A stretch of DNA of 25,335 bases from assembly GCA_018660305.1 (NCBI GenBank), contig JABJKO010000183.1, positions 1 to 25,335 of the forward strand, given 5' to 3'. The DNA is from Rhodospirillaceae bacterium (lineage in GTDB: Bacteria; Pseudomonadota; Alphaproteobacteria; MPNO01; UBA2964). Position numbers and translations under genes: made by a program. The notes beneath the pieces were generated by a model. It saw nothing but the letters and a program-made list of their open reading frames with translations. It had not been told where the DNA came from and made no database searches. Of this stretch, positions 1-7,236 are shown in pieces. The first letter of the stretch is position 1; each line of letters starts with the position of its first letter.

Positions 1-1
1 G

Positions 2-439
2 GTGAAGAAGGAGGCCGAGGGGCCGGCGGGCGGCGGCGCGCCTACGGCCCCGGAATGGCTCAGGCCGGGGGATTTGGCCATCTTCAACAAGATGGATCTG
101 GCGCCCGGCGCCGCCCTGCCCGGGGAACTCGGCGGATGCCATGTGGTTTCCCTTTCGGTCAAAGAGGGGCGGAACATGGATGTGTTGCTGGCAACCCTCG
201 GCGACCGCGTCGCTGCGCTGGTCGAAGGTGAGGGCGCTGCGCCGCTGACCAGGGAGCGTCATCGTCAGGCCCTTGAAGAGTGTCGCGATGGGTTAATCCG
301 GGCCCAGAAGGCCGCCCTGCCGGAGCTGATGGCCGAGGATGTCCGGCTTTCGGCGCGGGCGCTGGGGCGCATCACCGGCCGGGTCGATGTGGAGGAGGTG
401 CTCGATGTCCTGTTCCGCGAATTCTGTATCGGCAAATAA
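2..439 (+). CDS. mnmE: tRNA modification GTPase MnmE, C-terminal part (gene begins before the window)
   Basis: This is the 3' end of mnmE. MnmE works with MnmG to add the carboxymethylaminomethyl (or aminomethyl) group to uridine 34 of certain tRNAs in the cytoplasm. Visible marks are the G4 guanine-specificity motif NKMD near residue 30 of the visible part, then the helical C-terminal domain, and the family's terminal C-I-G-K motif directly before the TAA stop, whose cysteine is a conserved family residue. The GTG at position 2 opens the reading frame here but is almost certainly an internal valine codon, because the N-terminal folate-binding domain and the G1-G3 motifs are missing and must lie upstream. 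The partner gene mnmG follows 97 bp downstream on the same strand. The gap holds a parS site and a promoter candidate. Confidence 0.95.
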   Translation: MKKEAEGPAGGGAPTAPEWLRPGDLAIFNKMDLAPGAALPGELGGCHVVSLSVKEGRNMDVLLATLGDRVAALVEGEGAAPLTRERHRQALEECRDGLIRAQKAALPELMAEDVRLSARALGRITGRVDVEEVLDVLFREFCIGK

Positions 440-450
440 CGCGGACAATT

Positions 451-466
451 TGTTTCACGTGAAACA
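451..466. promoter_or_regulatory. parS centromere site 1 (ParB binding)
   Basis: A perfect 16-bp palindrome TGTTTCACGTGAAACA lies in the gap between mnmE and mnmG. It matches the bacterial parS consensus exactly. parA and parB lie about 2.7-3.5 kb downstream, so this is a probable loading site for the ParB encoded in this window. Identical copies occur at 2484 and 2567. Confidence 0.95.
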
Positions 467-501
467 TTTCGCTCCGCCGCGCCCCTTGCTGCGCATTTCT
501 T

Positions 502-530
502 TTGACAGACGGAGCACACTTGCCTAGAGA
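502..530 (+). promoter_or_regulatory. Candidate sigma-70 promoter for mnmG
   Basis: A consensus -35 TTGACA (502-507) is followed by a 17-bp spacer and a -10 like TAGAGA (525-530). The -10 ends six bases before the mnmG ATG (537), so transcription would be expected to begin at or next to the start codon, giving a leaderless or near-leaderless mRNA. No Shine-Dalgarno sequence is visible in front of mnmG, which fits. The motif is read by eye only. Confidence 0.5.
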
Positions 531-536
531 ACGCGG

Positions 537-2399
537 ATGGTTGATTTCGATGTCATTGTGATTGGCGGAGGCCATGCCGGCTGCGAAGCGGCGGCGGCAT
601 CGGCGCGCATTGGCGCGCGCACACTTCTGCTTACCCACAAGATCGAGACCATCGGCGAAATGTCGTGCAATCCCGCCATCGGCGGCCTCGCCAAGGGCCA
701 TCTGGTGCGCGAGATCGACGCCCTCGACGGCGTCATGGGGCGGGTCATCGACCGGGCCGGCATTCAGTTCCGCATATTGAACAAGAGCAAGGGCCCGGCG
801 GTGCGCGGGCCCCGGGCCCAGGCCGACCGCGCTCTTTACAGGGCCGCCATGCAGGAGATTCTGGCGGACCAGGCGGATCTGACGATCCGCGCCGGGGCCG
901 TGGGCGCGCTGACTTTCGATCAGGGCGGAAGCGTCACCGGCGTGACCACGGAGGCGGGCGAGACCATGCGGGCCGGGCGGGTCATTCTCACCACCGGCAC
1001 GTTCCTGCGCGGCATGATCCATCTGGGCGAGGAGCAGATCCCGGCCGGCCGGGTTGGCGAGGCGCCCAGCCTCGGGCTGTCGGCGACCCTCGCCGAGCGC
1101 GGCTTTGTGCTGGGGCGCCTCAAGACCGGGACGCCGCCGCGGCTCGATGGCCGGACCATCGACTGGTCGGGCCTTGAAATACAGCATGGCGACGATCCGC
1201 CGCCGCCCTTCTCGTTTTTGACCCAAAAGATCCAGACGCCGCAGATTCCCTGCCATATCACCGGCACCACCGTGGCGTCCCATGACATTATCCGCGCCAA
1301 CCTGGACCGCGCGCCTATGTATTCCGGACAGATCGAAGGCACCGGGCCGCGCTATTGTCCGTCCATCGAGGATAAGGTGGTGCGCTTCGCCGACCGGACG
1401 CGGCATCAGATTTTCCTGGAGCCGGAAGGGCTGGACGATCACACGGTCTATCCAAACGGGATTTCCACAAGCCTGCCACGGGATGTGCAGGCGGCCATGC
1501 TCAAGACCATCCCCGGGCTGGAAAGCGCCGAGATGGTCCGGCCCGGCTATGCCATCGAATATGATTTCGTCGATCCCCGTGAATTGCACCCAACCCTCGA
1601 AACCCGCCGGATTCCCGGCCTTTATTTCGCCGGACAGATCAACGGCACCACCGGTTACGAGGAGGCCGCGGCCCAGGGTCTTATGGCCGGGATCAATGCG
1701 GCGCGGGCCTGTTCCGGAAGCAAAACGTTTTCGCTCGACCGGGCTGACGCCTATATGGGCGTGCTCATCGACGATCTGGTGACCCATGGTACGGCGGAGC
1801 CCTACCGGATGTTTACGTCACGCGCGGAATACCGCCTGACCCTGCGCGCCGACAATGCGGACCAGCGTCTGACGGACAAGGGGGCGGCCGCCGGCTGTGT
1901 CGGGTCGGCGCGCCAATCGGCCTATGGCGCCAAGGCGGAAAAGCTCTCCGCCCTCCGCGCCACCCTGCTGTCGTTGGAAGCAACGCCGAATATTCTGGTC
2001 CGGCATGGGTTTGAGATCGCGCAGGACGGCGTGTCCCGCACCGCCATGCGCCTGCTGGGGCATCCCGGCGTGACCGTCGCAAGGCTGGCCCGGGTTTGGC
2101 CGGAGCTGGCCGGCATGGCGCCGACCATCGTCGAACAGATTGAAATAGAAGGACTTTATGCGGCGTACCTGGAGCGCCAAAGCGCCGATATAGAGGCCTT
2201 CCGGCGCGACGAAAACCTCATATTGCCGCCCGATCTGGATTTCGATGGCATCGGAGGGCTGTCCAACGAGGCGCGGGAAAAACTCAATCTCGGCCGTCCT
2301 GCCACGTTGGGTGCGGCCGGGCGTATTTCCGGCGTCACCCCGGCGGCCCTGACTATCCTTCTGCGCCATGTGCGGCGCGGCCCAAGATCTGCCGCCTGA
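537..2399 (+). CDS. mnmG: tRNA uridine-5-carboxymethylaminomethyl(34) synthesis enzyme MnmG (GidA)
   Basis: This is a full-length FAD-dependent tRNA modification enzyme of 620 aa, the usual family size. It partners MnmE in wobble-uridine modification. The N-terminus carries the dinucleotide-binding fold with [10 protein letters not shown] at about residues 9-18, followed by the family signatures [12 protein letters not shown] near 43-54 and the GTFLRG segment near 157. A late G-Y-E-E-A-A-A-Q-G segment near 379 is the C-terminal FAD-contact motif of MnmG. The start at ATG 537 puts the FAD motif a few residues from the N-terminus, as in homologues. There is no clear ribosome binding site; a promoter candidate ends six bases upstream of the ATG. 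The gene lies between parS sites 1 and 2, with rsmG downstream on the same strand. A long open frame on the opposite strand (372-1787) is a GC-rich shadow. Confidence 0.98.
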   Translation: MVDFDVIVIGGGHAGCEAAAASARIGARTLLLTHKIETIGEMSCNPAIGGLAKGHLVREIDALDGVMGRVIDRAGIQFRILNKSKGPAVRGPRAQADRALYRAAMQEILADQADLTIRAGAVGALTFDQGGSVTGVTTEAGETMRAGRVILTTGTFLRGMIHLGEEQIPAGRVGEAPSLGLSATLAERGFVLGRLKTGTPPRLDGRTIDWSGLEIQHGDDPPPPFSFLTQKIQTPQIPCHITGTTVASHDIIRANLDRAPMYSGQIEGTGPRYCPSIEDKVVRFADRTRHQIFLEPEGLDDHTVYPNGISTSLPRDVQAAMLKTIPGLESAEMVRPGYAIEYDFVDPRELHPTLETRRIPGLYFAGQINGTTGYEEAAAQGLMAGINAARACSGSKTFSLDRADAYMGVLIDDLVTHGTAEPYRMFTSRAEYRLTLRADNADQRLTDKGAAAGCVGSARQSAYGAKAEKLSALRATLLSLEATPNILVRHGFEIAQDGVSRTAMRLLGHPGVTVARLARVWPELAGMAPTIVEQIEIEGLYAAYLERQSADIEAFRRDENLILPPDLDFDGIGGLSNEAREKLNLGRPATLGAAGRISGVTPAALTILLRHVRRGPRSAA

Positions 2400-2483
2400 C
2401 CCGGGCCCGCCAAAGCCGCGCCGGGGCGTTTCCGGTTGCCGCGTCGGGCTTAATGGTCGTATTAGAGGGGCGGCGGCGCATTT

Positions 2484-2499
2484 TGTTTCACGTGAAACA
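2484..2499. promoter_or_regulatory. parS centromere site 2 (ParB binding)
   Basis: This is a second exact copy of the 16-bp palindrome TGTTTCACGTGAAACA, in the mnmG-rsmG gap. It starts 83 bp before site 3. It ends 11 bases before the rsmG ribosome binding site, so ParB loading could affect rsmG-parA-parB transcription (inference). Confidence 0.95.
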
Positions 2500-2509
2500 A
2501 TGCGTCAGC

Positions 2510-2515
2510 AGGAGG
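2510..2515 (+). promoter_or_regulatory. rsmG ribosome binding site that points to an ATC start
   Basis: A perfect AGGAGG lies at 2510-2515. Seven bases further on, the in-frame codon at 2523 is ATC. The rsmG frame is open back to a TGA at 2493-2495 and contains no ATG or GTG between that stop and 2583. The only other possible starts are CTG at 2535, 19 bases from the site, and TTG at 2583, 67 bases away and too far. The spacing therefore favours ATC 2523 as the initiation codon. Confidence 0.6.
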
Positions 2516-2522
2516 ACCCACT

Positions 2523-3146
2523 ATCTCTTCTCCCCTGACCAAAGAGGCGTTTGCGGAGATCGCCCATGTTTCACGTGAAACATTGGATCGGCTGGAGGCC
2601 TATGCCGGCCTGTTGCGTCAGTGGCAATCGGCGGTAAATCTGGTGGGCGCCGATACGCTCGACGATCTGTGGCGGCGCCACATGCTGGATTCAGCCCAGC
2701 TCACGGCCCATATCCCGGAAAACGGCGACATAACCGATTTCGGAAGCGGCGCCGGATTCCCCGGCCTGGTGCTCTCCATTATGCTCGACCGGCCGGTTCA
2801 TCTTGTGGAATCAATCGGCAAAAAGGCCGCATTTCTGCGGGAGGCGGCGCGCATCACCGGTGCCCACGCAACAGTTCATCTTGGCCGGATCGAGGACCAG
2901 GACATTTGGCCGGCCCCCATCATAACCGCCCGGGCGTTGGCCCCTCTGGACTTGCTGCTGGATTATGCCGAGCCCTATTATCGGCTGGCCGGCGCCGACG
3001 CCTGCTGTCTGTTTCTCAAGGGCGCGCGGGCCGAGGAGGAATTGACCGAAGCGGCGAAAAACTGGACAATGGCCGTCGAACGCTTTTCCAGCGTTTCCGA
3101 TCCCAAGGGTGTGGTTCTTCGTTTTCGGGATATTGCGCGTGACTGA
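2523..3146 (+). CDS. rsmG: 16S rRNA (guanine(527)-N7)-methyltransferase RsmG (GidB)
   Basis: RsmG uses S-adenosylmethionine to methylate N7 of G527 in 16S rRNA. The SAM-binding loop GSGAGFPG is seen near residues 74-81, preceded by the family-typical LLRQWQSAVNLV and RRHMLDSAQL segments. I place the start at ATC 2523 because an AGGAGG stands seven bases upstream and the resulting N-terminus (LTKEAFAEIAHVSRETLDR) matches the usual RsmG beginning. The product is 207 aa, the normal family length. Starting at TTG 2583 would give 187 aa, remove the VSRET segment and leave no ribosome binding site. The VSRET residues are encoded by parS site 3 (2567-2582). ATC is a rare initiator; a one-base sequencing error from ATG is an alternative. 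The 3' end overlaps the proposed parA GTG by 8 bp, so the genes are probably translationally coupled. Confidence 0.9.
   Translation: MSSPLTKEAFAEIAHVSRETLDRLEAYAGLLRQWQSAVNLVGADTLDDLWRRHMLDSAQLTAHIPENGDITDFGSGAGFPGLVLSIMLDRPVHLVESIGKKAAFLREAARITGAHATVHLGRIEDQDIWPAPIITARALAPLDLLLDYAEPYYRLAGADACCLFLKGARAEEELTEAAKNWTMAVERFSSVSDPKGVVLRFRDIARD
2567..2582. promoter_or_regulatory. parS centromere site 3, inside the rsmG coding sequence
   Basis: This is a third exact TGTTTCACGTGAAACA. If rsmG starts at 2523, the palindrome is translated in frame and encodes V-S-R-E-T of RsmG, so the DNA-site sequence and the protein sequence constrain each other. It sits 44 bases into the gene and 83 bp after site 2. 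Confidence 0.95.
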
Positions 3147-3984
3147 CCTTCCCGACCCCAATATCGATCCGGCATCAGATACCGGTGTTGTGGTGCCGCC
3201 CCACCACAAACGCCGTATTCTGGCCGTTGCCAATCAAAAAGGCGGCGTCGGCAAGACAACGACGGCGATCAATCTGTCGACCGCCCTCGCAGCGGTGGGA
3301 CGCCGGGTGGTGCTGATCGATATGGACCCTCAGGGCAACGCGACCACCAGCCTCGGAATCGACCGCAATGCCAGCGAAACCGGGACTTATGAGGTCCTGA
3401 TCAACGGCGCTTCCCTGGCCGATTCCATCATTCAGACCGATGTGCCGCACCTGTCGGTGGTGCCGGCTTCCCTTGATCTGTCCGGCGCGGAGCTTGAGCT
3501 GGTGGAGATCGAAAATCGGGAATACCGGCTTCAGGCGGCCTTCAAGGAAGCGCCGGACGATGTGGATTACGTGATCATCGATTGTCCGCCGGCTCTGGGC
3601 CTCCTGACGTTGAATGCCCTGGTGGTGGCCGACGGGGTGCTGGTTCCCCTGCAATGCGAATATCTGGCGCTGGAAGGGTTGAGCCAGCTTGTTCGTACCG
3701 TGGAGCGGGTCCATAACGGGTTTAATCCGCGCCTGTCCATACAGGGGATCGTCCTGACAATGTACGATTCACGCAACAATCTCAGTGGCTTGGTCGCAGA
3801 GGACGTGCGCAGCTATTTTGGCGACGTGGTCTATAACACGGTCATCCCCAGAAATGTCCGGGTTTCGGAGGCGCCGTCTCATGGCAAGCCCGTCCTGCTG
3901 TATGATTTCGGCTGCCCCGGCTCGCAGGCCTACATTCATCTGGCTGGCGAGGTCTTGCGCCGCGAAGAAGGAGATCTGCAATGA
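3139..3984 (+). CDS. parA: Chromosome-partitioning ATPase ParA (Soj type)
   Basis: ParA is a Walker-type ATPase that binds DNA non-specifically and pulls ParB-parS complexes apart during chromosome segregation. The deviant Walker A box KGGVGKTT is at residues 34-41 (signature lysine 34, P-loop lysine 39). It is followed by the A' segment LIDMDPQGNATTSLG and the Walker B strand YVIIDCPPALG. I chose GTG 3139, which overlaps the end of rsmG by 8 bp and gives 281 aa. An in-frame GTG at 3109 would reach further back into rsmG and adds residues unlike ParA. There is an N-terminal extension of about 25 residues before the first strand, which is somewhat longer than in many short ParA proteins. parB follows after 24 bp. 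The function is clear; the exact start is less certain. Confidence 0.97.
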   Translation: MTDLPDPNIDPASDTGVVVPPHHKRRILAVANQKGGVGKTTTAINLSTALAAVGRRVVLIDMDPQGNATTSLGIDRNASETGTYEVLINGASLADSIIQTDVPHLSVVPASLDLSGAELELVEIENREYRLQAAFKEAPDDVDYVIIDCPPALGLLTLNALVVADGVLVPLQCEYLALEGLSQLVRTVERVHNGFNPRLSIQGIVLTMYDSRNNLSGLVAEDVRSYFGDVVYNTVIPRNVRVSEAPSHGKPVLLYDFGCPGSQAYIHLAGEVLRREEGDLQ

Positions 3985-4008
3985 TAGCGAAAACTAAGGG
4001 GGTGGATC

Positions 4009-4905
4009 ATGGCCGATGAAAAACCACGGACGCGCCAGCTGGGAAGGGGCCTGTCCGCTCTCCTGGGTGATGACGCGGTAGAAAAACCGCAAACCGCCGT
4101 GCCTTCCGGTGGGGCAAACATGGCGCCGGTTGAGTATCTGATTCCGAGCCCTCTACAACCCCGCCGTGTCTTTGCCGAGGAAGATATTCGGTCGCTGGCC
4201 GATTCGGTACGCGAACGCGGCGTGCTGCAGCCCATCCTCGTTCGCCCGAGACCGGGTGTTCCGGGGCGCTATGAAATCGTCGCCGGTGAACGCCGTTGGC
4301 GCGCGGCCCAGGCGGCGCAGCTTCATGAGGTGCCCATCCTCGTGAATGAGCTTGGCGACGAGGCGGTGCTCGAAGTCGCGCTGGTGGAAAATATCCAGCG
4401 GGCGGATCTGACGCCCATCGAAGAGGCCCAGGGCTACCGGCGTCTGATCGACGAGTTCGAACACACCCAGGAAAGCCTGTCGCGGATCATGGGCAAGAGC
4501 CGCAGTCATGTCGCCAATACATTGCGGCTCCTTACCCTGCCCGAGAGCGTTCAGCGCCACGTTGATGACGGCGCCCTGTCGGCGGGGCATGCCCGCGCCC
4601 TGATCGGCGCCCCGGAGCCCACCGCGCTGGCTCGGAAAATAATCCGCGCCGGTCTCAATGTTCGTCAGACGGAAGCGCTGGTCAAAAAAACCAATTCGCC
4701 AGATCGGGCCGCTTCGGCAGCCCCGCCCCCGGCCAGGAATTCTGACACAATGGCGCTGGAGCGCAGACTGTCCGACCTTCTCGGGCTGAAGGTGGGAATC
4801 GAATTTCGCGGCGAGAACGCCGGCGGCAAGGTGACCGTCCATTACCGGTCGCTGGAACAGCTCGACGACATCATCCGGCGCCTCAGCGAGCTCCCGAATT
4901 TGTAA
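4009..4905 (+). CDS. parB: Chromosome-partitioning protein ParB (CTPase, parS binding)
   Basis: ParB binds parS and slides along DNA as a CTP-dependent clamp, and stimulates ParA. The N-terminal GRGLSALLG (residues 12-20) is the ParA-interacting region. The CTP-binding motif GERRWRAA is at 93-100, the conserved ENIQRADL at about 127-134, and the helix-turn-helix around GKSRSHVANTLRLL near 162-175. A C-terminal dimerisation domain ends in ISELPNL-like residues (RLSELPNL). The length of 298 aa is normal. An AAGGGGG ribosome binding site stands shortly before ATG 4009. Three parS sites that this protein should bind lie 1.4-3.6 kb upstream. The stop codon falls inside a long inverted repeat (4902-4971). 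Confidence 0.98.
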   Translation: MADEKPRTRQLGRGLSALLGDDAVEKPQTAVPSGGANMAPVEYLIPSPLQPRRVFAEEDIRSLADSVRERGVLQPILVRPRPGVPGRYEIVAGERRWRAAQAAQLHEVPILVNELGDEAVLEVALVENIQRADLTPIEEAQGYRRLIDEFEHTQESLSRIMGKSRSHVANTLRLLTLPESVQRHVDDGALSAGHARALIGAPEPTALARKIIRAGLNVRQTEALVKKTNSPDRAASAAPPPARNSDTMALERRLSDLLGLKVGIEFRGENAGGKVTVHYRSLEQLDDIIRRLSELPNL

Positions 4906-4971
4906 AATCCCACCGCGCCGGTAGTGCGGCGTAACCATAAACCGAAAGGAATCGGTGTCGGTGGATTTTAC
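4902..4971 (+). repeat. Imperfect inverted repeat with two inner hairpins at the parB stop
   Basis: The arm 4902-4915 pairs with 4959-4971 over 13 base pairs with a single bulged C. Within the 43-nt interval two further hairpins can form: CGCCG (4916-4920) with CGGCG (4927-4931), and ACCGA (4941-4945) with TCGGT (4952-4956). The first abuts the outer stem on its 5' side and the second ends two bases before its 3' side, so the whole could fold as a three-way junction. The parB TAA (4903-4905) is in the outer stem. No T-run follows, so it is not a classical terminator. It may act as an RNA 3'-end structure or be a remnant of a short mobile repeat. Pairing was done by hand. Confidence 0.6.
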
Positions 4972-5097
4972 AATCCGCTCTTCATGCCGATTTCCTTAAC
5001 CATCGTGTTCGGCGGAAAAGGCCACTTGTGCCCGGTTGGCATGAATCTTGCATCAGTTATGGAGCATGAATTTACCCATGCGATGACCGGTGTCGCC

Positions 5098-5568
5098 ATG
5101 AAAATTCTATTCCATGCCATGTTGCTCTGCCTACTGCTGCCCCTCCCCGCATCGGCGGATTTCAACGAGGGATCGGAGGCCTATAAACGCGGCGATTACG
5201 GGGCCGCCTTGCAGGAGTGGCGTCCGCTCGCCGAAGGGGGAAACGCCCGCGCCCAAAAAAATATGGGTGTCATCTACCGGCAGGGCCGTGGAGTTCCCCA
5301 GGATTTTGCCGAAGCCATGCGGTGGTACCGGCGCGCCGCCGAGCGGGGCAACGCCAAGGCGCAATTCAGCCTCGCGCACATGTATTACGAGGCGCAGGGC
5401 GTGCGCCAAAACTACGCCGAGGCCGCCAAGTGGTATCGGCGTGCCGCCGAGCAGGGCATCGCCCTGGCGCAGTTCAGCCTCGGCCTCATGTACTACCAGG
5501 GCCAGGGCGTCCCACAGGATTACGAGGAAGCCTATCGCTGGTGGGCGAAGCGCGGCGCGCGGCGGTAA
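5098..5568 (+). CDS. Secreted Sel1-like repeat protein
   Basis: This is a 156-aa protein with a predicted Sec signal peptide (residues 1-20, hydrophobic core LLCLLLPLP, cleavage after A-S-A). It is followed by an N-terminal tetratricopeptide-like helix pair and three Sel1 repeats of about 36 residues, each with the alternating pattern of A-x-A-Q, a G-x-G-V turn and W-Y/W-R-x-A. Sel1 proteins are protein-protein interaction scaffolds, often periplasmic; the partner cannot be told from sequence. The start at ATG 5098 is chosen because it opens the signal peptide. The same frame is open back to 4924, and ATG 5083 is also possible; neither has a clear ribosome binding site. The gene follows parB by about 190 bp and faces holA. 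Confidence 0.8.
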   Translation: MKILFHAMLLCLLLPLPASADFNEGSEAYKRGDYGAALQEWRPLAEGGNARAQKNMGVIYRQGRGVPQDFAEAMRWYRRAAERGNAKAQFSLAHMYYEAQGVRQNYAEAAKWYRRAAEQGIALAQFSLGLMYYQGQGVPQDYEEAYRWWAKRGARR

Positions 5569-5632
5569 TCTCTCCCGGCTATGCCGTGTCGGAATAAGTT
5601 CCTAACGACAATTCATCGGAGCGGATGCCGTC

Positions 5633-6664
5633 CTACCGTCTGCCGCGTCCCATGACAGAGAGACGGAGCAGGGTCTGGTGGGTGATGGAATCCGCCGGCA
5701 TGCCGGTTGTCTTGCTGGCGCGCTCGGCGTCGCTCAGCGCATCGAGCGCGGCCGACAGACGGGCCGGATTCCACCGCCTCACCTGGGCCTGAAAGGCGGC
5801 GGCCTGTTTAAAGAAGACCGGCGGACGGAGAGATTTTAAGGCGGACTCCATATTGCTGCCGGTCTCGACCAGGCCGCTCACCAGATGGAGCCGCTGAAAA
5901 TGCCGCGACACAACCCGGATAAGAGAGACCGCGGCCGTGCCTTCCTGTTGGGCCCGGTCCAGAAGCCCGGGCAGTTTTTTCGTATCCCCATTCCCGACGG
6001 CAAAGGCGATGTCGTCCAGCGTCATCTGGGCGCTGTCGCCCACCGACAGGGCCGCGTCCGCGAGAGAAACCTCGCCGCCCTCAATCCCCATATAGAGGCT
6101 CAGCTTCTCCAACTCCGCCCGGCTGAGGAGGCGATCGGATCCTAAATTCGCGCACAGATATGTCATGGCGTCCGGTGAGACGCCGAGACCGTTACGGCCC
6201 AGCGTGTCCCGGATCACCGCTTCAAGGGACCGCCCCTCATCCGCATAGCAGGCAAGTGCCGCGGCATCCTTCGCGCCTTCGAACGCCTTCCGAAGTTTTG
6301 ACCGCGGTCCCAGATTTGCCGCCTCGACCACAACAAGGGCGTCTCCGCTGGCCGGTGCCGATAGAAAGTCGGACAGAATGCCGGCGATTGTGTCGGTTGC
6401 TTCCCGCACCCGCACCACGCGCCGGCCGCCGGCCAAGGTCATGGCCGCGGCTTCATCCGACAGCAGGGCGGGGTCGGCGCGCAGGGTCGCGGCCGGCAGG
6501 TCGGCGATGCGAAACGGGTCCTTGGGATCGTCGACAATGGCCCTCGCCAGTCGGACGGCCCGCTCCTGAACGAGGCCCACATCGGGTCCGTAAAGCAATA
6601 CGGCGCGTACCCCGTCCGGTGGCGCGGCGACGAAACCCTCGGCGGCGTTGGCGGCGATCTTCAC
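5633..6664 (-). CDS. holA: DNA polymerase III subunit delta
   Basis: HolA is the delta subunit of the clamp-loader complex; it opens the beta sliding clamp during replication. The 343-aa length is typical. Early in the protein are the VLLYGPDVGLVQERA and DPF segments of the delta family's AAA+-like N-terminal domain. Delta lacks a functional P-loop, as seen here. The middle and C-terminus carry family-like segments such as LGSDRLLSRAELEKLSLY and the helical collar domain with SRHFQRLH. The start is GTG at 6664-6662, sharing the bases GTGA with the stop codon of lptE, which implies translational coupling. The order leuS-lptE-holA, close to parB, is common in Alphaproteobacteria (from general knowledge). 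The gene converges on the Sel1 gene across 64 bp, with no clear terminator. Confidence 0.95.
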   Translation of the reverse strand: MKIAANAAEGFVAAPPDGVRAVLLYGPDVGLVQERAVRLARAIVDDPKDPFRIADLPAATLRADPALLSDEAAAMTLAGGRRVVRVREATDTIAGILSDFLSAPASGDALVVVEAANLGPRSKLRKAFEGAKDAAALACYADEGRSLEAVIRDTLGRNGLGVSPDAMTYLCANLGSDRLLSRAELEKLSLYMGIEGGEVSLADAALSVGDSAQMTLDDIAFAVGNGDTKKLPGLLDRAQQEGTAAVSLIRVVSRHFQRLHLVSGLVETGSNMESALKSLRPPVFFKQAAAFQAQVRRWNPARLSAALDALSDAERASKTTGMPADSITHQTLLRLSVMGRGRR

Positions 6665-7236
6665 GGGGCCCTCCGCCGGTTGGGTTGCGGCGGCGCTTTC
6701 CTGGTCGGCGTGAAGGCCTGCGGATTGCGCAGCGCCGCGGCGACCTGCAGGCGAATCTCGTCCGCAATGGTGCGCAGGGCGCGATCCCGCGCGTCCTTCT
6801 CCGCGCTCAGCGTCGCAAAGTCCGACCGCAGCACATTGTAACTGTTGGTTGAGACCGCGACACCGGTAATTGTACCGCGCCTCGGCGCATGATCGGCGGT
6901 CAGGCTGAAATCGGCCGTCATCACAAGATTGGCCCGGGTTGCCGTCTCATCCTTACGGATGGCCAGAACGCGTTTGGATTCGGTCAGTTTGACTGACAGG
7001 GTATAAGCGGTCCGACGCGCCTGGCCTTTGGGCGCAAGGCGCTCAAGCAGGAAGTTCCGAAGCGTCTGCCCGACCCGGTCCGGGATCTGCTTGATTTGAA
7101 TGGTCGATAGTACCGCGGCGTCGCTGCCCCCCGCCTTCCCATAAAGCGGGCTAAATCCACACCCTGCCGCCGCCACCGTTATACACGCCAGCACCCCGAT
7201 CGCCGCGGAGCGACGCAAATCAGGAATGAACCACAT
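6661..7236 (-). CDS. lptE: LPS-assembly lipoprotein LptE
   Basis: LptE is the outer-membrane lipoprotein that plugs the LptD barrel and helps insert lipopolysaccharide. The 191-aa product has a hydrophobic signal sequence and a lipobox ending in A-A-G-C with the acylated cysteine at residue 26. The following GFSPLYG matches the G-F-x-P-L-Y-G start of mature alphaproteobacterial LptE. The remainder is a small alpha/beta domain of low sequence conservation. The start ATG (7236-7234) overlaps the leuS 3' end by 17 bp. The frame is open further upstream inside leuS, but that part is basic, shadow-like sequence without a signal peptide. The 3' end overlaps holA by 4 bp. Confidence 0.9.
   Translation of the reverse strand: MWFIPDLRRSAAIGVLACITVAAAGCGFSPLYGKAGGSDAAVLSTIQIKQIPDRVGQTLRNFLLERLAPKGQARRTAYTLSVKLTESKRVLAIRKDETATRANLVMTADFSLTADHAPRRGTITGVAVSTNSYNVLRSDFATLSAEKDARDRALRTIADEIRLQVAAALRNPQAFTPTRKAPPQPNRRRAP

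Noticed and set aside
372..1787. Long open frame (471 codons) on the reverse strand opposite mnmG
   Set aside because: GC-rich shadow of a confidently identified gene; the translation has no recognisable domain and ends inside mnmE.
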